Shown piece after piece: positions 9,913 to 17,763 of a stretch of DNA of 64,000 bases. The translations under genes were made by a program, and so were the position numbers. Source of the DNA: Dinoroseobacter sp. (GTDB taxonomy: Bacteria; Pseudomonadota; Alphaproteobacteria; Rhodobacterales; Rhodobacteraceae); assembly GCA_017643385.1 (NCBI GenBank), contig JAEPNN010000001.1, forward strand, positions 62,001 to 126,000, read 5' to 3'. Every line of letters begins with the position of its first letter. The first letter of the stretch is position 1. Under the pieces are notes generated by a model, which was not told the origin of the DNA, did not search any database, and saw only the letters and a program-made list of their open reading frames with translations.

Positions 9913-10886
9913 TCGATCCTACCTATAACTTTCAACGCCAAAGTCCGCGGGAGTAAAACAACCATGCGCCCGCTGTCGCGCGTGCGCCCTGCAATATCCC
10001 CCGCTGCCCCGCCGGTACCATAGAAAATGTCAGCGCGGTTGGGACCTTTGATCGCTGACCCCACATCTTGTGCAACCAGCAGCTGGTTCAGCGGGTTTTC
10101 GCCTTCTTTTTCGATCCAGACAAAGGCCCCGAGTGGGATATGTTCAGGATCAACCGCAATGGACCGTTCAGGGGTTAAGGCGCGACCCATAAAGCCAACA
10201 GGCCCTTCATTTGCTTCCAGTTCGGCATTTTCCCGAAAAAATACATATGACGGGTTGTGCTGCATCAGCTGTCGCCCTGCCCTTGGGTTTTGTCGGATCC
10301 AATTTGCAATGGTCTCAGCTGACATCTCCGCTTCAGGTACCAAACCACGGCGGATCATTTCCTTACCGACTGACCGGTAAGGGTGTCCGTTCTTTGCTGC
10401 AAATCCAACGCGCAGCACATCACCATTTGGAAACTTCAATCGACCCGAGCCTTGAATTTGAAGGAAAAACACCTCTGTCGGGTCGCTCAGCCATGCAATT
10501 TCTAAACCGCGGTCCTTTAATACACCGGTTGTTTCTATCTGTTCCCGGGTAAGCCAAGGCGTGTTTCCAGCCATTTCAGGTGGTGGCGCATAAATCGGAT
10601 GCTTAAACTGGTCGTCAGGCTCAAGTTGCGACCGGATTTCTGGTTCAAAGTACCCTGTGAACACCATTGATTGACCCGCCGAGACCTGAACGGGCAGCAT
10701 ATGGGCTTCGATAAGTGCTTTCGGGGTCTTGTGCGTGTTCAGCGCAGCGCAAACTCTTTGCCAATTTTTTGAATCCAGCTGATCGCAGGTGGAACAAAAA
10801 GCCTTTATAGCAGGCGCAACATCGTGATCGCGCCAGCCCTTCAGGTCTTCAAAACTAAGTAAAACTGGGTCGTTAGCCGCTGTCAT
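9909..10886 (-). CDS. mltA: Membrane-bound lytic murein transglycosylase A family protein
   Basis: A 325-residue MltA-family lytic transglycosylase, which cleaves the MurNAc-GlcNAc bond of peptidoglycan. The MltA barrel is indicated by FTGYFEPEI, and the C-terminal 3D domain by AQDVGSAIKGPNRADIFYG, whose aspartates are catalytic in this family. I chose the ATG at 10886 because AGGGGG stands five bases upstream; the frame is open further upstream to 11063 but lies largely inside the Tim44 gene. With this start no signal peptide or lipobox is seen, which is odd for a periplasmic enzyme. It lies between the Tim44-domain and Smr genes. Confidence 0.88.
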   Translation of the reverse strand: MTAANDPVLLSFEDLKGWRDHDVAPAIKAFCSTCDQLDSKNWQRVCAALNTHKTPKALIEAHMLPVQVSAGQSMVFTGYFEPEIRSQLEPDDQFKHPIYAPPPEMAGNTPWLTREQIETTGVLKDRGLEIAWLSDPTEVFFLQIQGSGRLKFPNGDVLRVGFAAKNGHPYRSVGKEMIRRGLVPEAEMSAETIANWIRQNPRAGRQLMQHNPSYVFFRENAELEANEGPVGFMGRALTPERSIAVDPEHIPLGAFVWIEKEGENPLNQLLVAQDVGSAIKGPNRADIFYGTGGAAGDIAGRTRDSGRMVVLLPRTLALKVIGRIE

Positions 10887-10929
10887 AGCGCCCCCTAACA
10901 TCAAAGCTGATGGCGGGCCCAGTGGTCTA

Positions 10930-11586
10930 TCAATCGCCTGTCGCCACAAGTATCCAGTTCGGCGTGTCAGATCCCATTGTGCGCGAGAACGTCCATGTGT
11001 CTTTCTGACGTTTAATCTCGTTCGGGTTGCCTTCGATGATTTCACCATCCGCATTGCGAACAACCGACGTCAATTCACCAACAAACCGTACTGAAATTTC
11101 AGCTTCCTGCGAGCTGCGATCAAACTCCACCCCGGCGAGGCTGGTTTCGCGAACGCCGACGAATTCTGCCTCGATCTTAAGACCTTGGGATTTGCGCTGC
11201 GCCACGACCTGTTCAAAGGTTTCGTAAACTTCGTCAGACAAAAGCCCTTCCAGATCACCAAGTTCTCCTGATTCAAAACCCATCAGGATCATTTCGTAAG
11301 CACCGCGTGCCCCGCGCAGGAATTCGCTGACACTAAACCCATCTTCAGCCATCTTCATCGCCGCCAATGACTTGGCCTCAGGCGTACCGTCTTCAACGTG
11401 ATCCGTAATATCGCGGTCTGGACCACCTTCTATCACTTCAAACTCACGACGCAGATCGTCTCGGGTATCCGCTACTGACATGGGGGGCTTTTCGAACCCC
11501 TCGCGCGTTCCAAGCACGCTGCGCAAGCGCAGGATCAGGAAAATCGCGATGCCGGCCAAGACCAACAGTTGTATCATCGAGTTCAT
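10930..11586 (-). CDS. Tim44-domain membrane-anchored protein
   Basis: A 218-residue protein with one N-terminal transmembrane segment (residues 4-22, LVLAGIAIFLIL core) and a C-terminal Tim44-like domain (about 80-218). Related alphaproteobacterial proteins are called TimA and resemble the mitochondrial import motor subunit Tim44; their bacterial role is unproven. It is divergent from fxsA and close to secB, a protein-export chaperone gene, a neighbourhood that recurs in alphaproteobacteria. It leads the operon with mltA and smr. Confidence 0.88.
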   Translation of the reverse strand: MNSMIQLLVLAGIAIFLILRLRSVLGTREGFEKPPMSVADTRDDLRREFEVIEGGPDRDITDHVEDGTPEAKSLAAMKMAEDGFSVSEFLRGARGAYEMILMGFESGELGDLEGLLSDEVYETFEQVVAQRKSQGLKIEAEFVGVRETSLAGVEFDRSSQEAEISVRFVGELTSVVRNADGEIIEGNPNEIKRQKDTWTFSRTMGSDTPNWILVATGD

Positions 11587-11721
11587 TTAGGTCTCTTCCG
11601 CGGTTGGGGGTCTTGGGTTTTCGTATTCACCGCACATATGTAAGGTGCGCGCCGGATCAAGTCCACCGATCCCGTTGCGCTGCGGCACGCTTCTGTACTC
11701 AGAAAAGGATAAATTGAAACA

Positions 11722-12216
11722 ATGTGGCTGTTCTTACTGTTTCTAGCCGTTCCGTTGATTGAAATCGCCCTGTTTATCTCGGTCGGCGGGGCAATCGGAT
11801 TATTTCCCACACTCGCGATCGTGATCATTACGGCCGTTGTTGGAACTTGGCTGGTGAGAAGCCAGGGTGGGCAAGTGCTACAAGAACTTCAGCGCGCGTT
11901 TAACGACGTGCGCGATCCATCTGAACCCCTTGCGCATGGCGCGATGATCCTTTTTGCAGGTGCATTGCTGCTTACACCCGGCTTTTTCACAGATGCTGTG
12001 GGATTTGCACTTCTCATTCCTGCGTTCCGGCAAGCAATGTTCGCAACCATTCGACAGCGCTTAAATGTATCGTCAGGATTTCAAGCCACCAGCTATCAGC
12101 CACATCAAAGGCGCCCTCATCCCGAAACGATAGATGGCGAGGTTTTTGAGGTTGAAGACGACGCGCCAAAGCCGCGGTCCCCAAATGCTGGTCCTTCAGG
12201 CTGGACCAAGCATTGA
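11722..12216 (+). CDS. fxsA: FxsA family membrane protein
   Basis: A 164-residue FxsA-family inner-membrane protein. Residues 1-115 form the hydrophobic domain with segments at about 1-22, 26-45 and 72-100, including the conserved GGxxL and LLTPGFFTDAVGFALLIP pattern. The C-terminal 45 residues are charged and acidic. E. coli FxsA affects exclusion of phage T7; a general role is unknown. It is divergent from the Tim44-domain gene, and the 135-base space between them should carry both promoters. secB follows 57 bases downstream. Confidence 0.93.
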   Translation: MWLFLLFLAVPLIEIALFISVGGAIGLFPTLAIVIITAVVGTWLVRSQGGQVLQELQRAFNDVRDPSEPLAHGAMILFAGALLLTPGFFTDAVGFALLIPAFRQAMFATIRQRLNVSSGFQATSYQPHQRRPHPETIDGEVFEVEDDAPKPRSPNAGPSGWTKH

Positions 12217-12273
12217 GGCCAGCAAACTGACCTGCTAGGACACCGCCGACGCATCCCTATCAGGACAACACAC

Positions 12274-12783
12274 ATGACCGATACCTCTACGAATGGCGCC
12301 GCGGCAGGCGCTGGCGCTGAAGCCCCGGTGCAGCCCCGCCTTCAGGTTCTGGGCCAATACATCAAAGACCTGTCTTTTGAAAACATCGCAGCTCAAAAAG
12401 CGGCGCAGGCGAATGAGCAGCCCGATATCCAGGTGCAGGTCAATCTTGACGCGAAAAAGCGTCAGAACGCTGAAAATCAGTACGAAGTTGCGATTAAACT
12501 GAAGATCGAGGCGAAAACCAAAACATCGAGCGAAATGATTTTCGTAATCGAGCTGGATTATGCCGGAATTTTCTTGATCGAAAACGTGCCAGACGAGCAG
12601 ATGCACCCCTTCCTGCTGATCGAGTGCCCGCGCATGATCTTCCCATTTGTTCGTCGCATCGTATCGGACGTCAGCCGTGACGGTGGCTTCCCGCCACTTA
12701 ATCTGGAAACTATTGATTTTATTGCTCTTTATCGCCAGGAGCTTGCGCGCCGCGCTGCGTCGCAGCCTACTGCTCAAGCCTAA
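12274..12783 (+). CDS. secB: Protein-export chaperone SecB
   Basis: A 169-residue SecB, the tetrameric cytoplasmic chaperone that holds preproteins unfolded and hands them to SecA. The sequence has an alanine/glycine-rich lead of about 22 residues and then the family core starting LQVLGQYIKDLSFENI; the FPFVRRIVSDVSRDGGFPPL segment is diagnostic. The gene ends three bases before the convergent dnaQ stop. Confidence 0.97.
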   Translation: MTDTSTNGAAAGAGAEAPVQPRLQVLGQYIKDLSFENIAAQKAAQANEQPDIQVQVNLDAKKRQNAENQYEVAIKLKIEAKTKTSSEMIFVIELDYAGIFLIENVPDEQMHPFLLIECPRMIFPFVRRIVSDVSRDGGFPPLNLETIDFIALYRQELARRAASQPTAQA

Positions 12784-12786
12784 GCG

Positions 12787-13485
12787 TTAAGCTTTCATTC
12801 GCGACCAGACGCTGTCCTCGCCAAGCTTTTCAACAAAGGCCGTGTGGGCAGATTTCTCTTCTTCGGTCAAACGCGAAGGCAAGGGTGTGGTGCGGGGTCT
12901 CGCCCGCCACTCCTCAGCAGATCGAATTTGAGATCCGGCTCCTCGGGACTCAGCGGCCAGCTCAAACCCTGGTTGCTGTCCCCCGATCAGCTGGAGATAA
13001 ACCTCCGCCAGGATCTCTGAGTCAAGCAGCGCCCCGTGCTTTTCACGCGCGGAATTGTCGACGCCAAATCTGCGGCAAAGTGCATCCAACGATGCGGGCG
13101 AACCGGGAAATTTTTTGCGCGCGATTTCCAGCGTATCGATGGCTTGGGCGTATGGCATTTCTGCAATTCCAAGCTGGCCAAGTTCATAATTTAGAAATTT
13201 CATGTCAAAGGCCGCGTTGTGAATTACCATTTTGTCGCCTCGGACAAAATCAACAAAGCTTTGCGCGATTTCTGAAAACACTGGCTTGTCGCGTAGAAAG
13301 TCGTCCCCGAGTCCATGCACTTCAAAGGCTTCTTGCGGCATCGAGCGTTCGGGGTTGATATAAACGTGATAAACTTCGCCTGTTGGCATGTGATTATAAA
13401 GTTCTACCGCCCCAATCTCGACAATCCTGTCACCGCCTTGGGGATCAAAACCCGTGGTTTCAGTATCAAGCACGATCTCACGCAT
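12787..13485 (-). CDS. dnaQ: DNA polymerase III epsilon subunit (proofreading exonuclease)
   Basis: A 232-residue DEDDh 3'-5' exonuclease, the proofreading subunit of the replicase. Exo I is DTETTGFDP (residues 7-15), Exo II lies around HNAAFDMKF, and Exo III is HGALLDSEILAEVY. The C-terminal tail is where epsilon meets the polymerase alpha subunit. The start overlaps coaE by eight bases. Together with coaE, aroE and maf it forms a leftward operon reading away from the putative replication origin. Confidence 0.96.
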   Translation of the reverse strand: MREIVLDTETTGFDPQGGDRIVEIGAVELYNHMPTGEVYHVYINPERSMPQEAFEVHGLGDDFLRDKPVFSEIAQSFVDFVRGDKMVIHNAAFDMKFLNYELGQLGIAEMPYAQAIDTLEIARKKFPGSPASLDALCRRFGVDNSAREKHGALLDSEILAEVYLQLIGGQQPGFELAAESRGAGSQIRSAEEWRARPRTTPLPSRLTEEEKSAHTAFVEKLGEDSVWSRMKA

Positions 13486-14074
13486 GGTTTGGTCCGATCA
13501 GTTTGTCTAAAATCGCCGTCACTGTCTCTCGCGCTGAGGTTATCGTGGAGGTATCAATGATGAAATCTGCACGGGCGCGTTTTTCTGCATCTGGAACTTG
13601 TTTTGCAAGAATAGTCTCGAACTGAGCAACGGTCATTGTCCCGCGATCAAGTACGCGTTTGCGCTGGGTTTTTGCGTCCACAGAGACGACAGCCACGTAA
13701 TCGCAAAGTTTTTCTTGGCCAGTTTCAAACAGAAGCGGCACATCAAGAACGACCAGCGGAATGCCGATTTTCCGCTTGGCTTCAAGAAACGTTTGTCGGT
13801 CTTGAGCGACCAGAGGATGAATAATCTCTTCTATTTTTTTCAGAACAGCTGGATCAGCTGAAATTGCGTCTTTCAATGCGGCCCGGTTCACACCTGTTTC
13901 GTTTGTCGACCCTGGGACCACCATTTCGATCGCGTGCACAGCGGACCCGTTCTTGCCATAGATTCTGTGTACCGTGCTGTCGGCATCCCAAACCGGGATG
14001 CCACGTGAAGCAAACATCTGTGCTGTTGTGGACTTACCCATGCCAATGGAACCTGTAAGCCCAAGAACGATCAT
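13478..14074 (-). CDS. coaE: Dephospho-CoA kinase
   Basis: A 198-residue kinase for the last step of coenzyme A synthesis, phosphorylating the 3'-OH of the ribose. The P-loop GSIGMGKST is at residues 7-15, followed by DADSTVHRIY. The ATG at 14074 overlaps the aroE stop by ATGA; the longer open frame to 14191 lies inside aroE and is not real. Length matches the family. Confidence 0.96.
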   Translation of the reverse strand: MIVLGLTGSIGMGKSTTAQMFASRGIPVWDADSTVHRIYGKNGSAVHAIEMVVPGSTNETGVNRAALKDAISADPAVLKKIEEIIHPLVAQDRQTFLEAKRKIGIPLVVLDVPLLFETGQEKLCDYVAVVSVDAKTQRKRVLDRGTMTVAQFETILAKQVPDAEKRARADFIIDTSTITSARETVTAILDKLIGPNHA

Positions 14075-14895
14075 GACCCAAGCACCAACGCCCGAAGTTC
14101 TGGTGTTACTTCCGGTCGCATCCCGAACCAACGATGAAACCCTGGGACAGCTTGATGCAAAAGCATGCCCAACCCATCGACGGTTCTGCATCCCAACTGA
14201 CTTGCGCGTTCCAGAAAGGGTGTTTGCAATGGTGTATAAATTAGATCTGTGACGAGTGCTTTTTCATCCAAGCCCCTAAGGCTAAATGGAAAATTATCCT
14301 GTCCCTTCATTCCAAGTGACGTTGTGTTCACCGCCAGCGCCACATCTTTGTATAATGCTTCTTCGTTGCCCCAAGTCACAATCTTGATCCGCTTGCCGAC
14401 AATGTCCTTAATCGCTTCTGCGCGCTGAGCTGTCCGATTGCTCAAACGGATTTCAGGGCATCCCGCTTGCAACAAAGCATCCAGAATTGCCCGGCTTGCG
14501 CCCCCTGCCCCGAGGACTGCTGCCGGACCAGCGCTCGCGTCCCAATCCGGCGCTCCATGTTTGAGGTTTTCAAGAAAACCGTACGCATCCGTGTTATCTG
14601 CCTCAAACCCGCCATCGTCCAAAAACGTTAGTGTATTGGCAGCACCAATTCTTTGCGCTGTTGGCGAGATCTCGCGCGCCATCTCTAAAACACGTTCCTT
14701 GTGGGGAATAGTAACATTGATCCCTCGAAACCCGAGACTTGGAAGAAGCTTGAGCGTGTTTTCCAACTCTTCTGCTGGAACATGGAGAGGAACGTAGTGA
14801 CCATTTATCCCAAACTGCTCGAGCCAATAGCCATGCAAACGAGGAGACTTTGAGTGGCTAATTGGGTCGCCGATCACGGCAGCTAGCGGGAGCAT
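14071..14895 (-). CDS. aroE: Shikimate dehydrogenase
   Basis: A 274-residue NADP-dependent shikimate dehydrogenase of aromatic amino acid synthesis. The shikimate site shows as SHSKSPRLHGYWL near residues 12-24, and the NADP-binding loop as GAGGASRAIL followed by SNRT. The ATG at 14895 is preceded by GAAGGA at about eight bases; a TTG at 14910 would place the start inside maf and without spacing, so I prefer the shorter form. The gene begins just five bases beyond the maf stop and overlaps coaE downstream. Confidence 0.95.
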   Translation of the reverse strand: MLPLAAVIGDPISHSKSPRLHGYWLEQFGINGHYVPLHVPAEELENTLKLLPSLGFRGINVTIPHKERVLEMAREISPTAQRIGAANTLTFLDDGGFEADNTDAYGFLENLKHGAPDWDASAGPAAVLGAGGASRAILDALLQAGCPEIRLSNRTAQRAEAIKDIVGKRIKIVTWGNEEALYKDVALAVNTTSLGMKGQDNFPFSLRGLDEKALVTDLIYTPLQTPFLERASQLGCRTVDGLGMLLHQAVPGFHRWFGMRPEVTPELRALVLGS

Positions 14896-14899
14896 CTGA

Positions 14900-15505
14900 T
14901 TATCCTTCAATCCATCCTCGCTGCATCAGATATCCCAAGACTGGCAGAAGCGGCAGACCCAGCACGGCATGATAGCTACCATCTATGCGAGAAAAGAGGC
15001 GCGCACCTTCCGATTCTACCTGATAAGAGCCCACACAATGCTGGATTTCAGACCAGTTGCGATCAACGTACGCTTTTACATAAGCGTCAGTTAGAGTCCG
15101 AACGGTCATTTTGGCAATCGCTATATTCCGCCAGACGGGTTCTCCAGCGAAATAGATCACTGCGGCGGAGATCAAACTGTGTGTGCCACCGGAAAAAGCT
15201 TTGATTTGTTCTTGAGCAGCTTCTGGTGTTTTAGGTTTGGTCAATAGATTTCCCTGAAAAGATAGGATCTGGTCACTTCCAAGTACAACAGCGTCTGGGT
15301 GTTTGCGCGCTATTTTCTCAGCTTTCAGATCTGCAAGCGCATCTGCGATGTCTCGCGGCGAGGTCCCTTCAGCTTGTAAGGACATCAACACGGTTTCTTC
15401 ATCCACCCGCGCTGGCAGCGCCTCGAATATGACGCCTGCATCGCCTAGCATTTTCTGTCGAATCGAGGATTGTGATGCCAGAATTATTCGTGGGGAGGTG
15501 GGCAT
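14900..15505 (-). CDS. maf: Maf-like nucleoside triphosphate pyrophosphatase
   Basis: A 201-residue Maf-family protein. Members hydrolyse modified or canonical NTPs to NMP and pyrophosphate. The N-terminal ASQSSIRQKML corresponds to the ASxSPRRxxLL signature, though the usual second Arg is Gln here, and DEE plus GSDQIL follow as expected. It is the first gene of the maf-aroE-coaE-dnaQ operon, whose promoter must lie in the putative origin region immediately to its right. The same block flanks the origin in other alphaproteobacteria such as Caulobacter. Confidence 0.92.
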   Translation of the reverse strand: MPTSPRIILASQSSIRQKMLGDAGVIFEALPARVDEETVLMSLQAEGTSPRDIADALADLKAEKIARKHPDAVVLGSDQILSFQGNLLTKPKTPEAAQEQIKAFSGGTHSLISAAVIYFAGEPVWRNIAIAKMTVRTLTDAYVKAYVDRNWSEIQHCVGSYQVESEGARLFSRIDGSYHAVLGLPLLPVLGYLMQRGWIEG

Positions 15506-15911
15506 TGTCTGTGGATGAACCTGTTATGATGTGGGGTTAAGAAAACTCTTTTTTTGCTTGCATAGTTGATCTCGGAGTCCAGCCAAGAACAAGTGCTGAG
15601 TCTTCCTTATTTTTTCCCGTGTTCGCAGTCTTATCCAACCCTGTGCACGACATGACCTTGAGAGTCTTTTCTCACAGTTCCTATATAAGCATGTGAAGAT
15701 TTTTATACGTTAAGATACTGTTAATAATATAATATTCATGTTCTTCACATTCTGTACCTAGTTATACCAATACCACCATTATCTCGCCTATTTGGGGACA
15801 GTTTTCGGGAAAACAGTTTATCCCCATAATCCACTACACAACTACATCATCATCTTTTCTTTCTTTTTAATTTATAGAAGAGAGAGAGAAACGATCTTGA
15901 AGGATAACGCC
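15506..15911. other. Putative chromosomal replication origin (oriC)
   Basis: A 406-base non-coding, AT-rich region between divergent maf and hemJ. Sequences near the DnaA box consensus TTATNCACA with one mismatch include TGTGGATGA at 15510-15518 (reverse), TTTCTCACA at 15668-15676, TTCTTCACA at 15741-15749 and TTATCCCCA at 15818-15826; weaker ones are at 15631 and 15642. A strongly AT-rich stretch (15683-15740) could be the unwinding element. Three GANTC sites (15575, 15598, 15662) fall within about 90 bases, and a TTAA-N7-TTAA site is at 15710. The neighbours (maf block to one side; rho, mnmE, mnmG, rsmG, parAB and parS to the other) are those of alphaproteobacterial origins. hemE, which flanks the Caulobacter origin, is not here. 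Confidence 0.72.
15710..15724. promoter_or_regulatory. CtrA-type site TTAA-N7-TTAA in the origin region
   Basis: The 15 bases TTAAGATACTGTTAA match exactly the full CtrA recognition pattern TTAA-N7-TTAA known from Caulobacter, where CtrA silences the origin. The site sits inside the AT-rich stretch of the putative origin. In Rhodobacteraceae CtrA is often non-essential and tied to motility and gene transfer agents, so a role in replication is inference. Confidence 0.45.
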
Positions 15912-16349
15912 GTGGATATTTATCTGCTAGTGAAGTCGCTGCATGTGATCTCTGTGATCGCCTGGATGGCAGGACTTTTTTATCTGCCAAGGTTGTATGT
16001 TTACCATACGGAAGCAGATGCCGTGAAAGATGAGACCGCCGAACTGTTCCAGACGATGGAATACAAGCTTCTGCGCTACATTATGAATCCGGCAATGATT
16101 GCAACTTGGATTTTTGGGCTTTGGATGGTCTTCATGCCCGGTATTATTGATTGGGGATTGATCTGGCCTTATCTGAAGGCAGCAGCTGTTGTTGGGATGA
16201 CCTGGTTTCACGCTTGGTTGAGTTTGCAGCGCAAAGCCCTCGCTTCTGGTTCCTGTTCAGTGACGGGTAAGCAATTCAGGCTAATGAATGAGGTTCCGAC
16301 GTTTCTGATGATCGTCATTGTGATCAATGTGATCATGAAACCGTGGTAA
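15912..16349 (+). CDS. hemJ: Protoporphyrinogen IX oxidase HemJ
   Basis: A 145-residue membrane protein of the HemJ (UPF0093) family, which oxidises protoporphyrinogen IX to protoporphyrin IX in heme (and chlorophyll) synthesis. The N-terminal LVKSLHVISVIAWMAG...YLPRLYVYH block holds the conserved histidines; four transmembrane helices are visible. I chose the GTG at 15912 because GAAGGA lies seven bases upstream; the frame is open to 15792 but that extension has no family character and runs into the origin region. It is the first gene rightward of the putative origin. Confidence 0.92.
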   Translation: MDIYLLVKSLHVISVIAWMAGLFYLPRLYVYHTEADAVKDETAELFQTMEYKLLRYIMNPAMIATWIFGLWMVFMPGIIDWGLIWPYLKAAAVVGMTWFHAWLSLQRKALASGSCSVTGKQFRLMNEVPTFLMIVIVINVIMKPW

Positions 16350-16469
16350 TTTCAGAGCTTTGAATTGACTCCAGTCCGATCTCTGAGCTAATCGTCATGC
16401 CGCTAGGTCGTCCGATCTAAGCGCTTCCCGGAATGAAAAAATTTATAAGATTGTTTTGGAGTCCGTCCT

Positions 16470-17741
16470 ATGACGTCTGAGTCCCTTAGTTTGTCCGAAC
16501 TTAAGGCAAAGAAGCCTGCCGATCTTTTGTCTATGGCTGAAGATCTGGAGATCGAGAATGCTTCCACGATGCGGAAGGGCGAGATCATGTTCGCCATTCT
16601 TAAAGAGCGGGCTGAAGAAAGCTGGGAAGTCTCAGGCGATGGTGTGCTGGAGGTCAACCAGGATGGTTTTGGGTTCTTACGTTCACCAGAGGCAAACTAT
16701 TTGCCAGGACCAGATGATATTTATGTATCGCCTGAAATGATCCGGGCACATTCACTGCGCACGGGCGACACCGTAGATGGTGTGATTGCTGTGCCGCGAG
16801 AAAACGAACGTTACTTTGCGATGACAAAAGTAACATCAGTGAATTTCGAAGATCCAGAGCGCGCGCGTCACAAAATTAATTTTGATAACCTGACACCGCT
16901 TTATCCAGATGAACGCTTGTCGATGGAAATTGAAGATCCGACAATTCGTGACCGATCTGCTCGGATTATTGATCTGGTGGCCCCAATCGGTAAAGGCCAA
17001 CGGTCTCTGATCGTAGCGCCGCCCCGCACGGGTAAAACTGTTTTACTTCAAAACATTGCTAAGAGTATCGAGACGAATCACCCTGAGTGCTACTTGATCG
17101 TACTCTTGATCGATGAACGGCCCGAAGAAGTTACAGACATGCAGCGCTCCGTTAAGGGGGAAGTTGTTTCATCGACCTTTGATGAACCGGCTACGCGCCA
17201 CGTCGGTGTATCTGAAATGGTCATAGAAAAGGCAAAACGCCTGGTTGAGCATAGGCGCGACGTAGTGATTTTGCTCGATTCGATTACGCGCCTGGGCCGA
17301 GCGTTCAACACTGTGGTGCCTTCGTCTGGTAAGGTGTTGACTGGCGGTGTTGATGCGAACGCCTTGCAGCGCCCTAAGCGCTTCTTCGGTGCTGCGAGAA
17401 ATATCGAAGAAGGTGGCTCACTGACGATCATTGCGACAGCGCTGATCGATACAGGCAGTCGCATGGATGAAGTCATCTTTGAAGAATTCAAAGGCACAGG
17501 TAACTCGGAAATCGTGCTGGATCGTAAGGTGGCGGATAAACGCGTCTTCCCAGCAATGGATATTCTCAAGTCCGGCACACGGAAAGAAGATCTGCTGGTC
17601 GACAAAAACGATTTGCAGAAAACCTTTGTCTTGCGGCGTATTCTGAACCCAATGGGAACAACGGACGCCATAGAGTTCCTGATTTCCAAGCTGAAACAGA
17701 CAAAGACAAATTCGGAATTCTTTGATTCGATGAACACATAA
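16470..17741 (+). CDS. rho: Transcription termination factor Rho
   Basis: A 423-residue hexameric RNA helicase that terminates transcription. The N-terminal helical part (1-50) precedes the cold-shock-like RNA-binding domain (about 50-125, [19 protein letters not shown]). Walker A is [11 protein letters not shown], the Q-loop region is [13 protein letters not shown], and Walker B is [11 protein letters not shown]. Length is standard. A 120-base leader without a clear hairpin precedes it; rho leaders are often self-regulated but I see no definite element. Confidence 0.97.
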   Translation: MTSESLSLSELKAKKPADLLSMAEDLEIENASTMRKGEIMFAILKERAEESWEVSGDGVLEVNQDGFGFLRSPEANYLPGPDDIYVSPEMIRAHSLRTGDTVDGVIAVPRENERYFAMTKVTSVNFEDPERARHKINFDNLTPLYPDERLSMEIEDPTIRDRSARIIDLVAPIGKGQRSLIVAPPRTGKTVLLQNIAKSIETNHPECYLIVLLIDERPEEVTDMQRSVKGEVVSSTFDEPATRHVGVSEMVIEKAKRLVEHRRDVVILLDSITRLGRAFNTVVPSSGKVLTGGVDANALQRPKRFFGAARNIEEGGSLTIIATALIDTGSRMDEVIFEEFKGTGNSEIVLDRKVADKRVFPAMDILKSGTRKEDLLVDKNDLQKTFVLRRILNPMGTTDAIEFLISKLKQTKTNSEFFDSMNT

Positions 17742-17763
17742 CCAGATAAAAGGGGCCAGCCAG

